The position numbers and the translations under genes were made by a program. Below the pieces are notes generated by a model, which was given only the letters and a program-made list of their open reading frames with translations, was not told the origin of the DNA and made no database searches. DNA of 10,326 nucleotides, taken from assembly GCA_021775835.1 (NCBI GenBank), contig JAJFHC010000153.1, forward strand, positions 1 through 10,326, written 5' to 3'. The stretch is from Hyphomicrobiales bacterium (GTDB taxonomy: Bacteria; Pseudomonadota; Alphaproteobacteria; Rhizobiales; JAJFHC01). Below are positions 1-9,300 of the stretch, piece after piece (position 1 is the stretch's first letter; every line of letters begins with the position of its first letter).

Positions 1-32
1 TGGCCTACCACCGTGTCGCTGAAAGTGGGCGG

Positions 33-61
33 AACATACTCACGCCCCCCCAGTCCGTCAA
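33..61 (-). promoter_or_regulatory. Strong sigma-70-type promoter firing out of the left edge
   Basis: Read on the minus strand, a -35 box TTGACG (56-61, five of six consensus bases) is followed by exactly 17 bases and a -10 box TATGTT (33-38, four of six). Next comes a GC-rich discriminator CCGCCC (32-27), with a plausible start at the A at 26 or the G at 30. Near-consensus boxes plus a GC-rich discriminator are typical of alphaproteobacterial stable-RNA and ribosomal-protein promoters under growth-rate control. The driven gene lies left of base 1. By analogy with gene order in relatives it could be the rpsL (str) operon or a tRNA, but nothing in the window proves either. Confidence 0.6.
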
Positions 62-301
62 CCCCTTATTCATGCGAATGGAGTCAATAAATGCTGCAGT
101 TTCAAACGATTTGAGCGGAACGGGACTGCACTGCACCATTCTTGGACCGAATGTCGTCTCAAAAACGCAATATCCATGCCGACGACAGTAACGACTTTGT
201 CCCTTTCGAACCTCTTGGGAACGCGTTCAGCCGATTCTCTGGCAGACGCGCGAATCGTTGGTAGATCGTTACCCCACCACCGACTCATCCAAATATTCCC
301 C
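62..301. other. Non-coding spacer, no supported gene
   Basis: This stretch lies between the outward-facing promoter at 33-61 and the cytochrome terminator at about 302-340. Short open frames exist on both strands but none has a ribosome binding site, a recognisable protein family or consistent codon bias, and the longest ones run through the terminator hairpin. A 6-base inverted repeat (CGATTC at 232-237, GAATCG at 252-257) has a 14-base loop and is probably chance. I see no repeat, tRNA or insertion-sequence end. It may hold upstream activating sequence for the left-edge promoter. Confidence 0.5.
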
Positions 302-340
302 AGAAACAAAGAAGGCCACCATGCCGGAGGCATAGTGGCC
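302..340 (-). terminator. Intrinsic terminator of the cytochrome gene
   Basis: On the minus strand GGCCAC (340-335) pairs with GTGGCC (319-314), and ATGCC (333-329) pairs with GGCAT (325-321), around a 3-base loop. The one plus-strand mismatch (C320 against A334) becomes a G-U wobble in minus-strand RNA, giving a continuous 12-pair stem. The stem is followed directly by TTCTTTGTTTCT (313-302). On the plus strand the bases after the hairpin are CATAATAACA, with no T run, so the orientation is clear. It lies about 67 bases past the cytochrome stop codon and should end that transcript. Confidence 0.85.
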
Positions 341-406
341 CATAATAACAGTCCCGCAGATCTGCTATTATTTGTTTGAAGTCGCTGGGTCTTTCAGAAA
401 GCCCCC

Positions 407-880
407 TCAACTCTTTGGTTTAGGTGCCCTGTAGGTTTCGTGGCATCCCTTACAACCGCCGCCAGCGCCGCCAAGACCGCCTTTAAGAGCGTCAAGACCA
501 TTTCCAGCGACCTTCGCCAGAGCCTCAGCACCGGCAACCATTGCCTTGCTCTTTTCGGTAATCGCTGGATAGGTCGACCAGATTTCAGGTTTTGCACGGG
601 TCTTCAGATCAGCATTGGAGCTATCAGAACCTTTCGGCCACATGTCTGTGTTTGACATGTTTGCCGCGGCAGCAAGGTCTGCTGCAAATGCTTTGGCCTT
701 TTCCGCATCATATTCAGCTTCGCCCTTAACCATGGCTGCCAATGATCCGAGATTGAAACTGTAAAGCTGCATAATGGCTTGCCGTGCCTTGATGGCCTTT
801 TCCACCGACTGGGCCTGACTGAATTGCGTCGAAAGCATGAATGTCATGACAAATGACATAACCACCAAAATGAATTTCAT
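407..880 (-). CDS. Secreted class II cytochrome c (cytochrome c'/c-556 family)
   Basis: This 157-residue protein is a periplasmic monohaem cytochrome of the four-helix-bundle class. Residues 1-23 form a signal peptide: a Lys at position 2, a hydrophobic core, and a likely cut after SQA (21-23). The haem motif CKGCH (Cys143, Cys146, His147) sits near the C-terminus, which is diagnostic of class II. It is followed by ETYR, like the HENFR-type ending of relatives. Met37 in RQAIM lies where low-spin c-556 proteins carry their axial methionine, so a six-coordinate electron carrier seems likelier than a five-coordinate NO-binding c'; this is inferred from memory of the family. PEIW at 98-101 is another family hallmark. 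The stretch before the haem motif (134-142) is unusually glycine-rich. The start is supported by AAGGAA (893-888) at good spacing. The gene is monocistronic, diverges from a LysR gene and ends at its own terminator. The redox partner is unknown. Confidence 0.9.
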   Translation of the reverse strand: MKFILVVMSFVMTFMLSTQFSQAQSVEKAIKARQAIMQLYSFNLGSLAAMVKGEAEYDAEKAKAFAADLAAAANMSNTDMWPKGSDSSNADLKTRAKPEIWSTYPAITEKSKAMVAGAEALAKVAGNGLDALKGGLGGAGGGCKGCHETYRAPKPKS

Positions 881-927
881 GGGTCGGTTCCTTCTTTGTA
901 AATCTTGTATCTAGGGCACAGATTAAG

Positions 928-957
928 ATACTCTATGCAGTATTGACCATTAACTGC
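928..957. promoter_or_regulatory. Probable LysR-type operator in the divergent gap
   Basis: The 104-base gap between the cytochrome and the LysR gene contains GCAGT (937-941), 11 bases, then ACTGC (953-957). This is a perfect 5-base dyad with the T-N11-A spacing expected of LysR-type recognition sites. A second dyad, ATACT (928-932) and AGTAT (939-943) with a 6-base gap, overlaps its left arm, as activation sites often overlap recognition sites in this family. ATTGAC also recurs at 942-947 and 962-967, exactly 20 bases apart. Inference: the neighbouring regulator binds here and controls both genes. No clean -35/-10 pair could be assigned to either gene. TTGACA at 963-968 lies too close to the LysR start to serve it. 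Confidence 0.5.
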
Positions 958-984
958 CTAAATTGACACGTTGAGTATGCACCG

Positions 985-1911
985 ATGCACAAGCTGAATT
1001 GGAACGACCTGCAATACATTCTGGCAGTCGCCAACCACGGTTCTCTGGCGGCAGCTGCAAGGAGTCTGGGGGTCAACCATTCCACGGTATTGCGCCGGGT
1101 CAACGCATTTGAAGAGCTCCACGCGGTGCGCTTGTTCGAGCGTCACCGCAGTGGCTATTCGCTCACACCAGAGGGCATGCAACTGCTCAGCGCGGCAAGG
1201 TCGGTCGAAGACGTTGTCACTGTTCTTGAACGCAGAATCGACGGCAAGGAACTCAAACTCGAAGGCCGGGTACGGCTCACCACAACGGACTCACTGCTCT
1301 ATTCTGTCATCGGCTCGCACATCGCAGCCTTTCATGCGCTCTACCCCGCGATAACGATCGAAGTCAGCGTCACCAACAATGTGCTCAACCTGACCAAGCG
1401 TGACGCAGATGTCGCCATCCGCCCGGTCAAGGACAAACCGGACCCATTGGTTGGAAAGAAAGTTGGAGAAATCAACTTCGGCCTCTATGCCTCACCGAAT
1501 TACTGGGACAAAAACCACGATATCCCAATGGCGGATCAGGACTGGGTTGGTCCAGACGATGTGATGGCCAACACCACGCCTGGCCGTTGGATGCGAGAGA
1601 CGATGCCGAACGCCCATCTGACATTCACAGCTGACACTTTTGTCGCCCTGGGAAATGCTGCTGAACTGGGGCTTGGCGTCGCCATGCTACCCTGCTGCTT
1701 TGGAGACAAGTCCAGTAACCTGATTCGGGTCGGTCGAGAGATCCTGCAGTGCAGCAACAGTATCTGGATACTGACGCACAAGGACCTCCTGAAATCGGCC
1801 CGTATACGAACGTTCATGGAGTACATGACAGAGGCTATGGAAAGCGAACGATCTGCTTTCCTGGGCCTTAACACGGTCACGAACCTTTTGTCCGCAACTG
1901 GCAGCGGCTAA
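985..1911 (+). CDS. LysR-family transcriptional regulator
   Basis: This 308-residue protein has the full two-domain LysR layout and the usual length. Residues 6-65 form the winged helix-turn-helix (GSLAAAARSLGVNHSTVLRR, 19-38), ending in the FERHRSGYSLTPEG wing. A linker helix (about 66-92) leads to the effector-binding domain from about 95. That domain carries the family hallmarks RDADVAIRP (139-147) and a late GLGVAMLPC motif. The start matches relatives that open with L-N-W-D-D-L. The ribosome binding site is weak, with only TTGAG at 971-975. The gene diverges from the cytochrome c gene and is the obvious candidate regulator for it, and it converges on rpoC. It is not close enough to a characterised regulator to name, and its ligand cannot be read from sequence. 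Confidence 0.92.
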   Translation: MHKLNWNDLQYILAVANHGSLAAAARSLGVNHSTVLRRVNAFEELHAVRLFERHRSGYSLTPEGMQLLSAARSVEDVVTVLERRIDGKELKLEGRVRLTTTDSLLYSVIGSHIAAFHALYPAITIEVSVTNNVLNLTKRDADVAIRPVKDKPDPLVGKKVGEINFGLYASPNYWDKNHDIPMADQDWVGPDDVMANTTPGRWMRETMPNAHLTFTADTFVALGNAAELGLGVAMLPCCFGDKSSNLIRVGREILQCSNSIWILTHKDLLKSARIRTFMEYMTEAMESERSAFLGLNTVTNLLSATGSG

Positions 1912-1915
1912 TACC

Positions 1916-1950
1916 AAAGAAAAGGCCGCCCCGAGTTCATCGGAGCGGCC
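1916..1950 (-). terminator. Intrinsic terminator of the rpoBC transcript
   Basis: On the minus strand GGCCGC (1950-1945) pairs with GCGGCC (1929-1924), and CCGA (1943-1940) pairs with TCGG (1934-1931), around a 5-base loop. The plus-strand C1930/A1944 mismatch becomes a G-U wobble in minus-strand RNA, giving an 11-pair stem. TTTTCTTT (1923-1916) follows at once. It begins 28 bases past the rpoC stop codon. Downstream on the plus strand there is no T run, so it should be a poor terminator for the convergent LysR gene, whose stop codon ends at 1911. Confidence 0.88.
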
Positions 1951-1978
1951 AGAGCTTGTAACCTCAATGGCTTGGTGT

Positions 1979-4900
1979 TCAGGCGCTTGCTTCTGCGCCG
2001 TCTCCTCCACCGTCCACCACGGCAATCGCTTCTTCAAGATCGGCCGCATCGATCTCACCAGACTTGATGCGCTCGTCGAGGATGAGCTGATCGCGTTTCT
2101 CTGCAACTTCCTTGAGACCCGTGAGCATGCCGCCGGTGCCTGCCGGGATCAACCGGCCGACAATGACGTTTTCCTTCAAGCCTTCCAGGGAATCCGCCTT
2201 GCCCTGAATGGCAGCTTCGGTCAGCACCCGCGTGGTTTCCTGGAACGAGGCTGCTGATATGAAGCTGCGGGTCTGCAACGAAGCCTTGGTAATCCCAAGC
2301 AGGACCGGATTTCCGGTTGCTTGCTTCTTGCCCTCGGCTTCCAACTTTTCGTTGAGTTCGACGAACTCAATTCTGTCGATCTGCTCGTTGGCCAAGAGGC
2401 CGGTGTCGCCCGGGTCTTCGATTTCGATCTTCTGCAGCATCTGACGCACGATAACTTCAATGTGCTTATCATTGATGTTCACGCCCTGCAGCCGGTACAC
2501 TTCCTGGATTTCATTGACTAGGTAGGCTGCAAGTTCCTCAACGCCCTTGATCGCCAGAATATCATGCGGTGCCGGGTGACCATCGAGCAAATATTCACCC
2601 TTTTCGATGTAGTCGCCTTCCTGAACCTGAAGGTGCTTGCCCTTCGGAATCAGATATTCACTTGGCTCCACGCTCTCATCAGTCGGAACGATCCGGATCC
2701 GGCGCTTGTTCTTGTAGTCACGACCGAATTCGATATGCCCGTCAATCTCGGCGATGATCGCATGATCCTTCGGACGACGCGCCTCGAACAGTTCCGCCAC
2801 CCGCGGCAGACCGCCGGTAATGTCCCTGGTCTTGGCACCTTCGGTCGGAATACGCGCAAGCACGTCACCGGCCTTGACCTTGGCTCCGGCTTCAACCGAC
2901 AGAATGGCATCGACTGAAAGCAAGTACCGGGCTTCACCGCCACGCTGCAGCTTGAAGATCTCACCCTTCTTGTCCTTGATGGCAAAGGCCGGTTTGAGAT
3001 CGCTGCCTCGAGGACTTGCCCGCCAGTCGGTAACCACACGGTTGGTGATCCCGGTCGCCTCATCGGCGACTTCACTGATCGAGACCCCTTCAACGAGATC
3101 TTCAAATTCGACCGAACCATCGACTTCCGAAATGATCGGACGAGTGTAGGGGTCCCATTCACCGAGACGTTCGCCTCGTTTGACCTTGTCGCCATCGTCG
3201 ACCCGCAGACGCGTGCCGTAGGTGACCTTGTGAACGGCCCTGTCATTGCCCTCGTCGTCAAGCACGACAACCGCACTATTCCGGTTCATGACGATGAAAC
3301 GACCATTGGAGTCCTTCACCACGTTACGGTTGCGGATCTTGATCGTGCCGTCATGGTTGGTCTCGATGAAGGACTGGTCCGTCACCTGTGCGGTACCGCC
3401 AATGTGGAATGTCCGCATCGTAAGCTGGGTCCCCGGCTCGCCGATCGACTGAGCTGCAATAACACCAACTGCCTCACCATGGTTGACCGGTGTTCCCCGC
3501 GCCAGATCACGGCCATAACAGGTCGCGCACACGCCATTGCGGGTTTCACAAGTCAGAACCGAGCGGATCAGAAGCCCGGGCACGCCCGCGGCCTCGAGCA
3601 ACTCAACGTGCTCTTCGAGGATCTCGTTGTTGCGGGCAAGGATCAATTCGCCTGTAGCCGGCACCTTGATGTCCTGTGCCGTCGTGCGACCAAGGACACG
3701 TTGTCCAAGCGAAGCGATGACTTCACCGGCATCGATCACGGCTTGAACCGTAATGCCGCGTTCGGATCCGCAATCGAACTCGTTGATGATGGAATCCTGA
3801 GCCACGTCGACAAGCCGGCGTGTCAGGTAACCCGAGTTGGCAGTCTTGAGCGCGGTATCGGCCAGCCCCTTACGGGCACCATGCGTCGAGTTGAAGTACT
3901 CGAGAACCGTCAAGCCTTCCTTGAAGTTGGAAATGATCGGCGTTTCGATGATTTCACCAGACGGCTTCGCCATCAGCCCGCGCATACCGGCAAGCTGTTT
4001 CATCTGTGCGGGTGAACCACGCGCACCTGAGTGGGCCATCATGTAGATCGAGTTGATCGGCTTCTCGCGACCGGTTTCCTTATCGACCTGAACCGAGGAG
4101 ATCCGACCCATCATTTCGTCCGCGATCTTGTCGGTGCACTTTGCCCAGGCGTCAACGACCTTGTTGTACTTCTCACCCTGGGTGATCAGACCGTCAATGT
4201 ATTGCTGCTCATATTCCTTGGCCAGGGTCTGTGTCTCGTCGACGAATTTCTCCTTCGTGTCCGGGATCACCATGTCGTCCTTGCCGAATGAAATACCAGC
4301 CTTGAACGCGTGGGTGAAACCAAGCGACATGATCTGGTCGCAGAAGATCACTGTCTCCTTCTGGCCGCAATGCCGGTACACGACATTGATCATGTTCGAA
4401 ATTTCACGCTTGGTCAGCAGTTTGTTGACCAGACTGTAATTGATGTTCGGTTGACGCGGCAGGAGCGCACCGACCATCATGCGGCCTGGTGTGGTTTCAT
4501 AGGTTTCCGTTACCGGATTCCCTTCCGTATCAACAAAAGTCACCCGCCCGTTGATCTTCGTGTGCAACGTCACGACGTTGTTCTCGATCGCATGGGAGAT
4601 TTCAGCCTGGCTCGAGAACGTCATCCCCTCGCCCGGCTCGTTCTGTTTCATGAGGCTCACATAATAGAGCCCGAGAACGATGTCCTGGCTGGGGACAATG
4701 ATCGGCGAACCATCCGCCGGGTGCAGAATGTTGTTGGTCGACATCATCAGCACACGCGCTTCAAGCTGAGCTTCCAGAGAAAGCGGCACGTGTACAGCCA
4801 TCTGGTCGCCGTCGAAGTCAGCATTGAAAGCCGCACACACCAGAGGGTGCAACTGAATGGCCTTACCTTCGATCAGTGTCGGTTCAAAAGCCTGGATACC

Positions 4901-6202
4901 CAGCCGGTGCAGCGTCGGTGCGCGGTTGAGCAAAACGGGATGTTCACGGATGACCTCGTCCAGGATATCCCAGACTTCCGGCTTTTCTTTTTCAACCAGC
5001 TTCTTGGCCTGCTTTACGGTGGAGGCCAGCCCTTTGGCGTCAAGACGCGAATAGATGAACGGCTTGAACAGTTCCAATGCCATCTTCTTGGGCAAACCGC
5101 ACTGATGCAGTTTAAGTTCAGGCCCGACCACGATGACCGAGCGGCCGGAATAGTCGACGCGCTTGCCGAGCAGGTTCTGACGGAATCGACCCTGCTTGCC
5201 CTTGAGCATATCTGCCAGAGACTTCAGGGGCCGCTTGTTCGCACCGGTAATGACACGGCCGCGGCGGCCATTGTCGAACAGGGCATCGACGGATTCCTGG
5301 AGCATGCGCTTTTCGTTACGGATAATAATGTCCGGCGCACGCAGTTCCATCAGGCGTTTCAGGCGGTTGTTACGGTTGATCACGCGGCGATAGAGATCGT
5401 TCAGATCCGATGTCGCAAACCGACCGCCGTCGAGCGGCACCAAAGGACGCAGTTCCGGTGGGATCACCGGCACGACGGTCAGGATCATCCATTCGGGGCG
5501 GTTGCTCGACTCGATAAAGCCTTCGACCACCTTGAGACGCTTGGCAAGCTTCTTGGGCTTGAGTTCAGACGTCGACTCGGCGATTTCCACGCGAAGATCG
5601 TCTCTGATCTTTTCGAGGTCCAGTGCGATCAGAAGCTCACGAATGGCTTCGGCACCGATACCTGCTGTAAAGCTGTCTTCACCGTACTCGTCTTGCGCTT
5701 CGATGAACTCTTCTTCCGAAAGGAGCTGATACTCCTTCAACGGTGTCAGGCCAGGCTCGGTAACGATGAAGCTTTCGAAATAGAGCACCCGCTCCAGTTC
5801 CTTGAGCGTCATGTCCAGAAGCAGACCGATCCGACTTGGGAGAGATTTCAGGAACCAGATGTGCGCGACCGGTGCTGCAAGCTCAATGTGCCCCATCCGT
5901 TCGCGGCGCACCTTGGAAAGCGTCACCTCGACACCACATTTTTCGCAGATGATGCCCTTGTATTTCATCCGCTTGTACTTGCCGCACAAGCATTCGTAGT
6001 CCTTGATCGGTCCAAAGATACGCGCGCAGAAAAGACCGTCGCGTTCCGGTTTGAACGTCCGGTAGTTGATGGTTTCCGGCTTCTTGATTTCGCCAAACGA
6101 CCACGACAGGATCTTTTCGGGGCTGGCGAGCGAGATGCGGATATGGTCAAACGTCTGCGGCTGACCGGTTGGGTTGAAAAGGTTCATGACCTCTTGGTTC
6201 AT
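1979..6202 (-). CDS. rpoC: RNA polymerase subunit beta' (complete)
   Basis: This is the 1407-residue beta' subunit, which carries the catalytic centre of RNA polymerase. The N-terminal zinc-binding site uses Cys71, Cys73, Cys86 and Cys89. The Mg-binding loop NADFDGDQM starts at residue 460 (Asp462, Asp464, Asp466; codons 4805-4825). The bridge helix and trigger loop region runs from [17 protein letters not shown] (about 726) to [11 protein letters not shown] (803). The second zinc site is Cys811, Cys885, Cys892 and Cys895, and [19 protein letters not shown] (915-933) follows. Length and start match alphaproteobacterial relatives. The start at 6202 has AAAGGAGAG (6217-6209) about 8 bases upstream from its AGGAG core. 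The gene lies 122 bases after rpoB in the same operon. It is followed by an intrinsic terminator and then a convergent LysR gene, not directly by rpsL. All key residues are intact. Confidence 0.99.
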   Translation of the reverse strand: MNQEVMNLFNPTGQPQTFDHIRISLASPEKILSWSFGEIKKPETINYRTFKPERDGLFCARIFGPIKDYECLCGKYKRMKYKGIICEKCGVEVTLSKVRRERMGHIELAAPVAHIWFLKSLPSRIGLLLDMTLKELERVLYFESFIVTEPGLTPLKEYQLLSEEEFIEAQDEYGEDSFTAGIGAEAIRELLIALDLEKIRDDLRVEIAESTSELKPKKLAKRLKVVEGFIESSNRPEWMILTVVPVIPPELRPLVPLDGGRFATSDLNDLYRRVINRNNRLKRLMELRAPDIIIRNEKRMLQESVDALFDNGRRGRVITGANKRPLKSLADMLKGKQGRFRQNLLGKRVDYSGRSVIVVGPELKLHQCGLPKKMALELFKPFIYSRLDAKGLASTVKQAKKLVEKEKPEVWDILDEVIREHPVLLNRAPTLHRLGIQAFEPTLIEGKAIQLHPLVCAAFNADFDGDQMAVHVPLSLEAQLEARVLMMSTNNILHPADGSPIIVPSQDIVLGLYYVSLMKQNEPGEGMTFSSQAEISHAIENNVVTLHTKINGRVTFVDTEGNPVTETYETTPGRMMVGALLPRQPNINYSLVNKLLTKREISNMINVVYRHCGQKETVIFCDQIMSLGFTHAFKAGISFGKDDMVIPDTKEKFVDETQTLAKEYEQQYIDGLITQGEKYNKVVDAWAKCTDKIADEMMGRISSVQVDKETGREKPINSIYMMAHSGARGSPAQMKQLAGMRGLMAKPSGEIIETPIISNFKEGLTVLEYFNSTHGARKGLADTALKTANSGYLTRRLVDVAQDSIINEFDCGSERGITVQAVIDAGEVIASLGQRVLGRTTAQDIKVPATGELILARNNEILEEHVELLEAAGVPGLLIRSVLTCETRNGVCATCYGRDLARGTPVNHGEAVGVIAAQSIGEPGTQLTMRTFHIGGTAQVTDQSFIETNHDGTIKIRNRNVVKDSNGRFIVMNRNSAVVVLDDEGNDRAVHKVTYGTRLRVDDGDKVKRGERLGEWDPYTRPIISEVDGSVEFEDLVEGVSISEVADEATGITNRVVTDWRASPRGSDLKPAFAIKDKKGEIFKLQRGGEARYLLSVDAILSVEAGAKVKAGDVLARIPTEGAKTRDITGGLPRVAELFEARRPKDHAIIAEIDGHIEFGRDYKNKRRIRIVPTDESVEPSEYLIPKGKHLQVQEGDYIEKGEYLLDGHPAPHDILAIKGVEELAAYLVNEIQEVYRLQGVNINDKHIEVIVRQMLQKIEIEDPGDTGLLANEQIDRIEFVELNEKLEAEGKKQATGNPVLLGITKASLQTRSFISAASFQETTRVLTEAAIQGKADSLEGLKENVIVGRLIPAGTGGMLTGLKEVAEKRDQLILDERIKSGEIDAADLEEAIAVVDGGGDGAEASA

Positions 6203-6219
6203 GAGCTACTCTCCTTTGC

Positions 6220-6302
6220 TGGCGGCTGCACCGCCATTGTGCGGGACGTCGGACTTCGTCCCAGGGATCAGATTTTATCATCCGGGAACATCCCTGTTCC
6301 CG
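6220..6302 (-). other. Three consecutive hairpins between rpoB and rpoC
   Basis: The 122-base rpoB-rpoC gap can fold into three separate stems in the mRNA. In transcript order: an 8-pair perfect stem with a 4-base loop (6302-6283, arms CGGGAACA and TGTTCCCG); a 6-pair stem GGGACG/CGTCCC with an 8-base loop (6262-6243); and a 6-pair stem TGGCGG/CCGCCA with a 5-base loop (6236-6220). None is followed by a T run, so they are not intrinsic terminators. The last ends 3 bases before the purine-rich rpoC ribosome binding site (6217-6209). They could be RNase processing sites, stabilise the rpoC 5' end or tune rpoC translation. The stems are seen directly; the function is inferred. Confidence 0.5.
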
Positions 6303-6324
6303 AACTTAATCAGCGAGCAACCGA

Positions 6325-9300
6325 TTAGGGTTGCTGGGTGTTCGTCAGATCCACGTTGAGACCAAGCGAACGCATTTCCTTGACAAGAACGTTGAACGAT
6401 TCCGGGATACCGGCTTCGAACGTATCGTCTCCTCTGACAATCGCTTCGTAGACCTTGGTACGGCCGGCGACGTCATCGGATTTGACAGTCAACATTTCCT
6501 GAAGCGTGTACGCAGCACCGTAGGCTTCGAGTGCCCAGACTTCCATTTCACCGAACCTCTGTCCGCCGAACTGAGCCTTACCGCCCAGCGGCTGTTGCGT
6601 GACAAGACTGTACGGGCCAATCGAACGGGCGTGGATCTTGTCATCGACCAGGTGATGAAGCTTGAGCATGTAGATATAGCCCACCGTCACCATGCGGTCG
6701 AAGGCGTCACCGGTGCGCCCATCGTAGAGCTGTACCTGACCGGACGTATCGAGGCCCGCTGCCGCGAGCATCTCATTGATGTCCGACTCATGGGCACCAT
6801 CGAACACCGGCGTTGCAATCGGAACCCCATTGCGCATATTGCCGCCGAGTTCCGCCAGCCCCGGTTCGTCAAGCGAGGCAATCGTCTCGTCGTCGCCGTA
6901 AACGGTTTTCAGAACGCTCTTGAGTTCCTTGGCCTTGCCGGTTCGTTGATAGGTATCGACTGCATCACTGATCTGGCGACCAAGTCCGCGGCACGCCCAG
7001 CCAAGGTGGGTTTCAAGGATCTGCCCCACGTTCATACGGCTTGGCACGCCTAACGGGTTGAGCACGATGTCGACCGCCGTCCCGTCTTCCAGATGCGGCA
7101 TATCCTCGATCGGAACAATCTTGGAGATGACGCCCTTGTTGCCGTGACGTCCGGCCATCTTGTCACCAGGCTGCAGCTTGCGCTTAACAGCCACGAAGAC
7201 CTTGACCATCTTCATCACGCCCGGCGGCAGTTCGTCGCCACGCTGAAGCTTGTCCACCTTGTCGACAAACCGCTGTTCGAGACGTGATTTCGACTCGTCG
7301 TACTGGCGGCTCATGGCCTCGATTTCCGACATCGCCTTTTCGTTCTTCAAGGCAATCTGCCACCACTGACTGCGCGGCACGTCGTCCAGCACACCTTGCG
7401 TGATCTTGGTGTCGGCCTGCATGCCCTTCGGTCCGCTGGCTGCGATTTTGCCAACCAGGAAATCGGACAGGCGTCCATACGAGTTACGGTCGAGAATCGC
7501 CAGTTCGTCATCTCGGTCTTTCGCAAGACGTTCGATTTCCTCACGTTCGATTGCCATCGCGCGCTCGTCCTTGTCGATGCCGTGGCGGTTGAACACCCGG
7601 ACTTCGACAACCGTACCTGCAACGCCTGGCGGCAGTTTCAGGGACGTGTCACGAACATCCGATGCCTTTTCACCGAAAATCGCCCGCAGGAGCTTTTCTT
7701 CCGGGGTCATCGGAGATTCACCCTTAGGCGTGATCTTGCCGACCAGGATATCGCCTGGATTGACCTCTGCACCGATGTAGACGATGCCGGCCTCATCGAG
7801 ATTCTTAAGCGCCTCCTCCCCGACGTTGGGGATGTCACGGGTGATTTCTTCCGGCCCAAGCTTCGTGTCGCGCGCCATGACTTCGAATTCCTCGATATGG
7901 ATCGAGGTAAAGACATCGTCGCGCACGATACGCTCCGAAATCAGGATCGAGTCTTCGAAGTTGTAACCATTCCACGGCATGAACGCGACCAGCACGTTGC
8001 GGCCAAGCGCCAGATCGCCCAGATCCGTCGACGGACCATCGGCCACAATATCACCGGAGTTTACCCGGTCGCCCACACGCACCAGCGGACGTTGGTTGAT
8101 GCAGGTGTTCTGGTTTGACCGCTGGAACTTCAGCAGGTTGTAGATATCGACACCGGACTTCGAAGGATCGGTCTCCTCTGTTGCCCGGATCACGATGCGG
8201 GTGGCATCGACCTGATCGATGACACCGGCCCGGCGCGCCGCAATGGCTGCCCCGGAATCCCGGGCGACGACCGCTTCCATGCCGGTGCCCACGAGTGGTG
8301 CCTCGGCTTTCACCAATGGCACCGCCTGGCGTTGCATGTTCGACCCCATCAGGGCCCGGTTGGCATCATCGTTTTCCAGGAACGGAATGAGTGCCGCAGC
8401 CACCGAAACCAGCTGCTTCGGAGACACGTCGACAAAGTCAACGCGTTCTGCAGGCACCATGTGAACGTCACCTGCGTGACGGCACAAGATCAGGTCTTCC
8501 TCGAACGTTCCCTTCTTGGTGATCTTCACGTTGGCCTGGGCAATATAGGGCTTGCCCTCTTCCATGGCCGACAGATAAACCGTGTCGTCTGTCACTATGC
8601 CATCGACCACGCGCCGGTAGGGACTTTCGATGAAGCCGTATTTGTTCACCCGGGCGTAGGTTGCCAGCGAGTTGATCAGGCCGATATTCGGGCCTTCCGG
8701 TGTTTCAACCGGACAGATCCGGCCATAGTGCGTAGGATGAACGTCGCGGACCTCAAAGCCTGCACGCTCGCGGGTAAGACCACCCGGCCCAAGCGCCGAG
8801 AGCCGGCGCTTGTGGGTAATTTCAGACAACGGGTTGGTCTGATCCATGAATTGAGACAATTGCGACGAGCCGAAAAATTCGCGTACAGCCGCTGCCGCGG
8901 GTTTGGCGTTGATCAGGTCATGAGGCATGACGGTGTCGATGTCGACAGAGCTCATGCGTTCCTTGATGGCACGTTCCATGCGCAACAAGCCAACCCGATA
9001 CTGGTTCTCCATGAGTTCGCCCACAGAGCGGACCCGGCGATTGCCAAGGTGATCGATATCGTCGATTTCGCCACGACCGTCACGCAGTCCGACAAGTGTT
9101 GTGATGACCGCCAGGATGTCGTCCTTGCGCAAGGTCCGCACAGTATCTTCGGCATCAAGGTCAAGGCGCATGTTCATCTTCACCCGGCCAACGGCCGACA
9201 GATCGTACCGTTCAGAATCAAAGAACAGGCTGTTGAACAGCGCTTCGGCAGTTTCCCGCGTTGGCGGCTCACCAGGACGCATGACACGATAGATATCGAG

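Noticed and set aside
25..47. GGGCG/CGCCC inverted repeat as a terminator.
   Set aside because: There are only five pairs with an 11-base loop and no T run, and it overlaps the promoter elements.
3..191. A plus-strand frame open from the window edge to a TAA at 189-191, possibly the end of a gene.
   Set aside because: It runs against the strong outward promoter at 33-61, its codon bias fades after the first third, and the peptide is unrecognised. The left flank would be needed to decide.
70..333. An 87-codon minus-strand frame in the left spacer.
   Set aside because: Its start codon lies inside the cytochrome terminator hairpin, no ribosome binding site is visible, and the protein resembles nothing I know.
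176..379. A 67-codon plus-strand frame.
   Set aside because: It reads through the terminator stem and into the cytochrome 3' flank, with no ribosome binding site or family resemblance.
963..968. A perfect TTGACA as a -35 box for the LysR gene.
   Set aside because: A -10 box at normal spacing would fall inside the coding sequence (about 986-991), and no TATAAT-like sequence is there.
4310..6328. A 672-codon open frame on the plus strand opposite rpoC, and similar long ones at 3230-4015, 6331-7053, 7396-8118 and 8332-9384.
   Set aside because: They lie fully or almost fully antisense to intact rpoC or rpoB. The proteins have no recognisable domain, are rich in His, Arg and Gln in the way antisense frames of GC-biased genes are, and lack ribosome binding sites.
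8791..8865. Possible rifampicin-resistance changes in RpoB (Thr at E. coli position 518, Leu at 530).
   Set aside because: As I recall, these residues are the normal state in alphaproteobacterial RpoB, and the classic resistance positions are unchanged.
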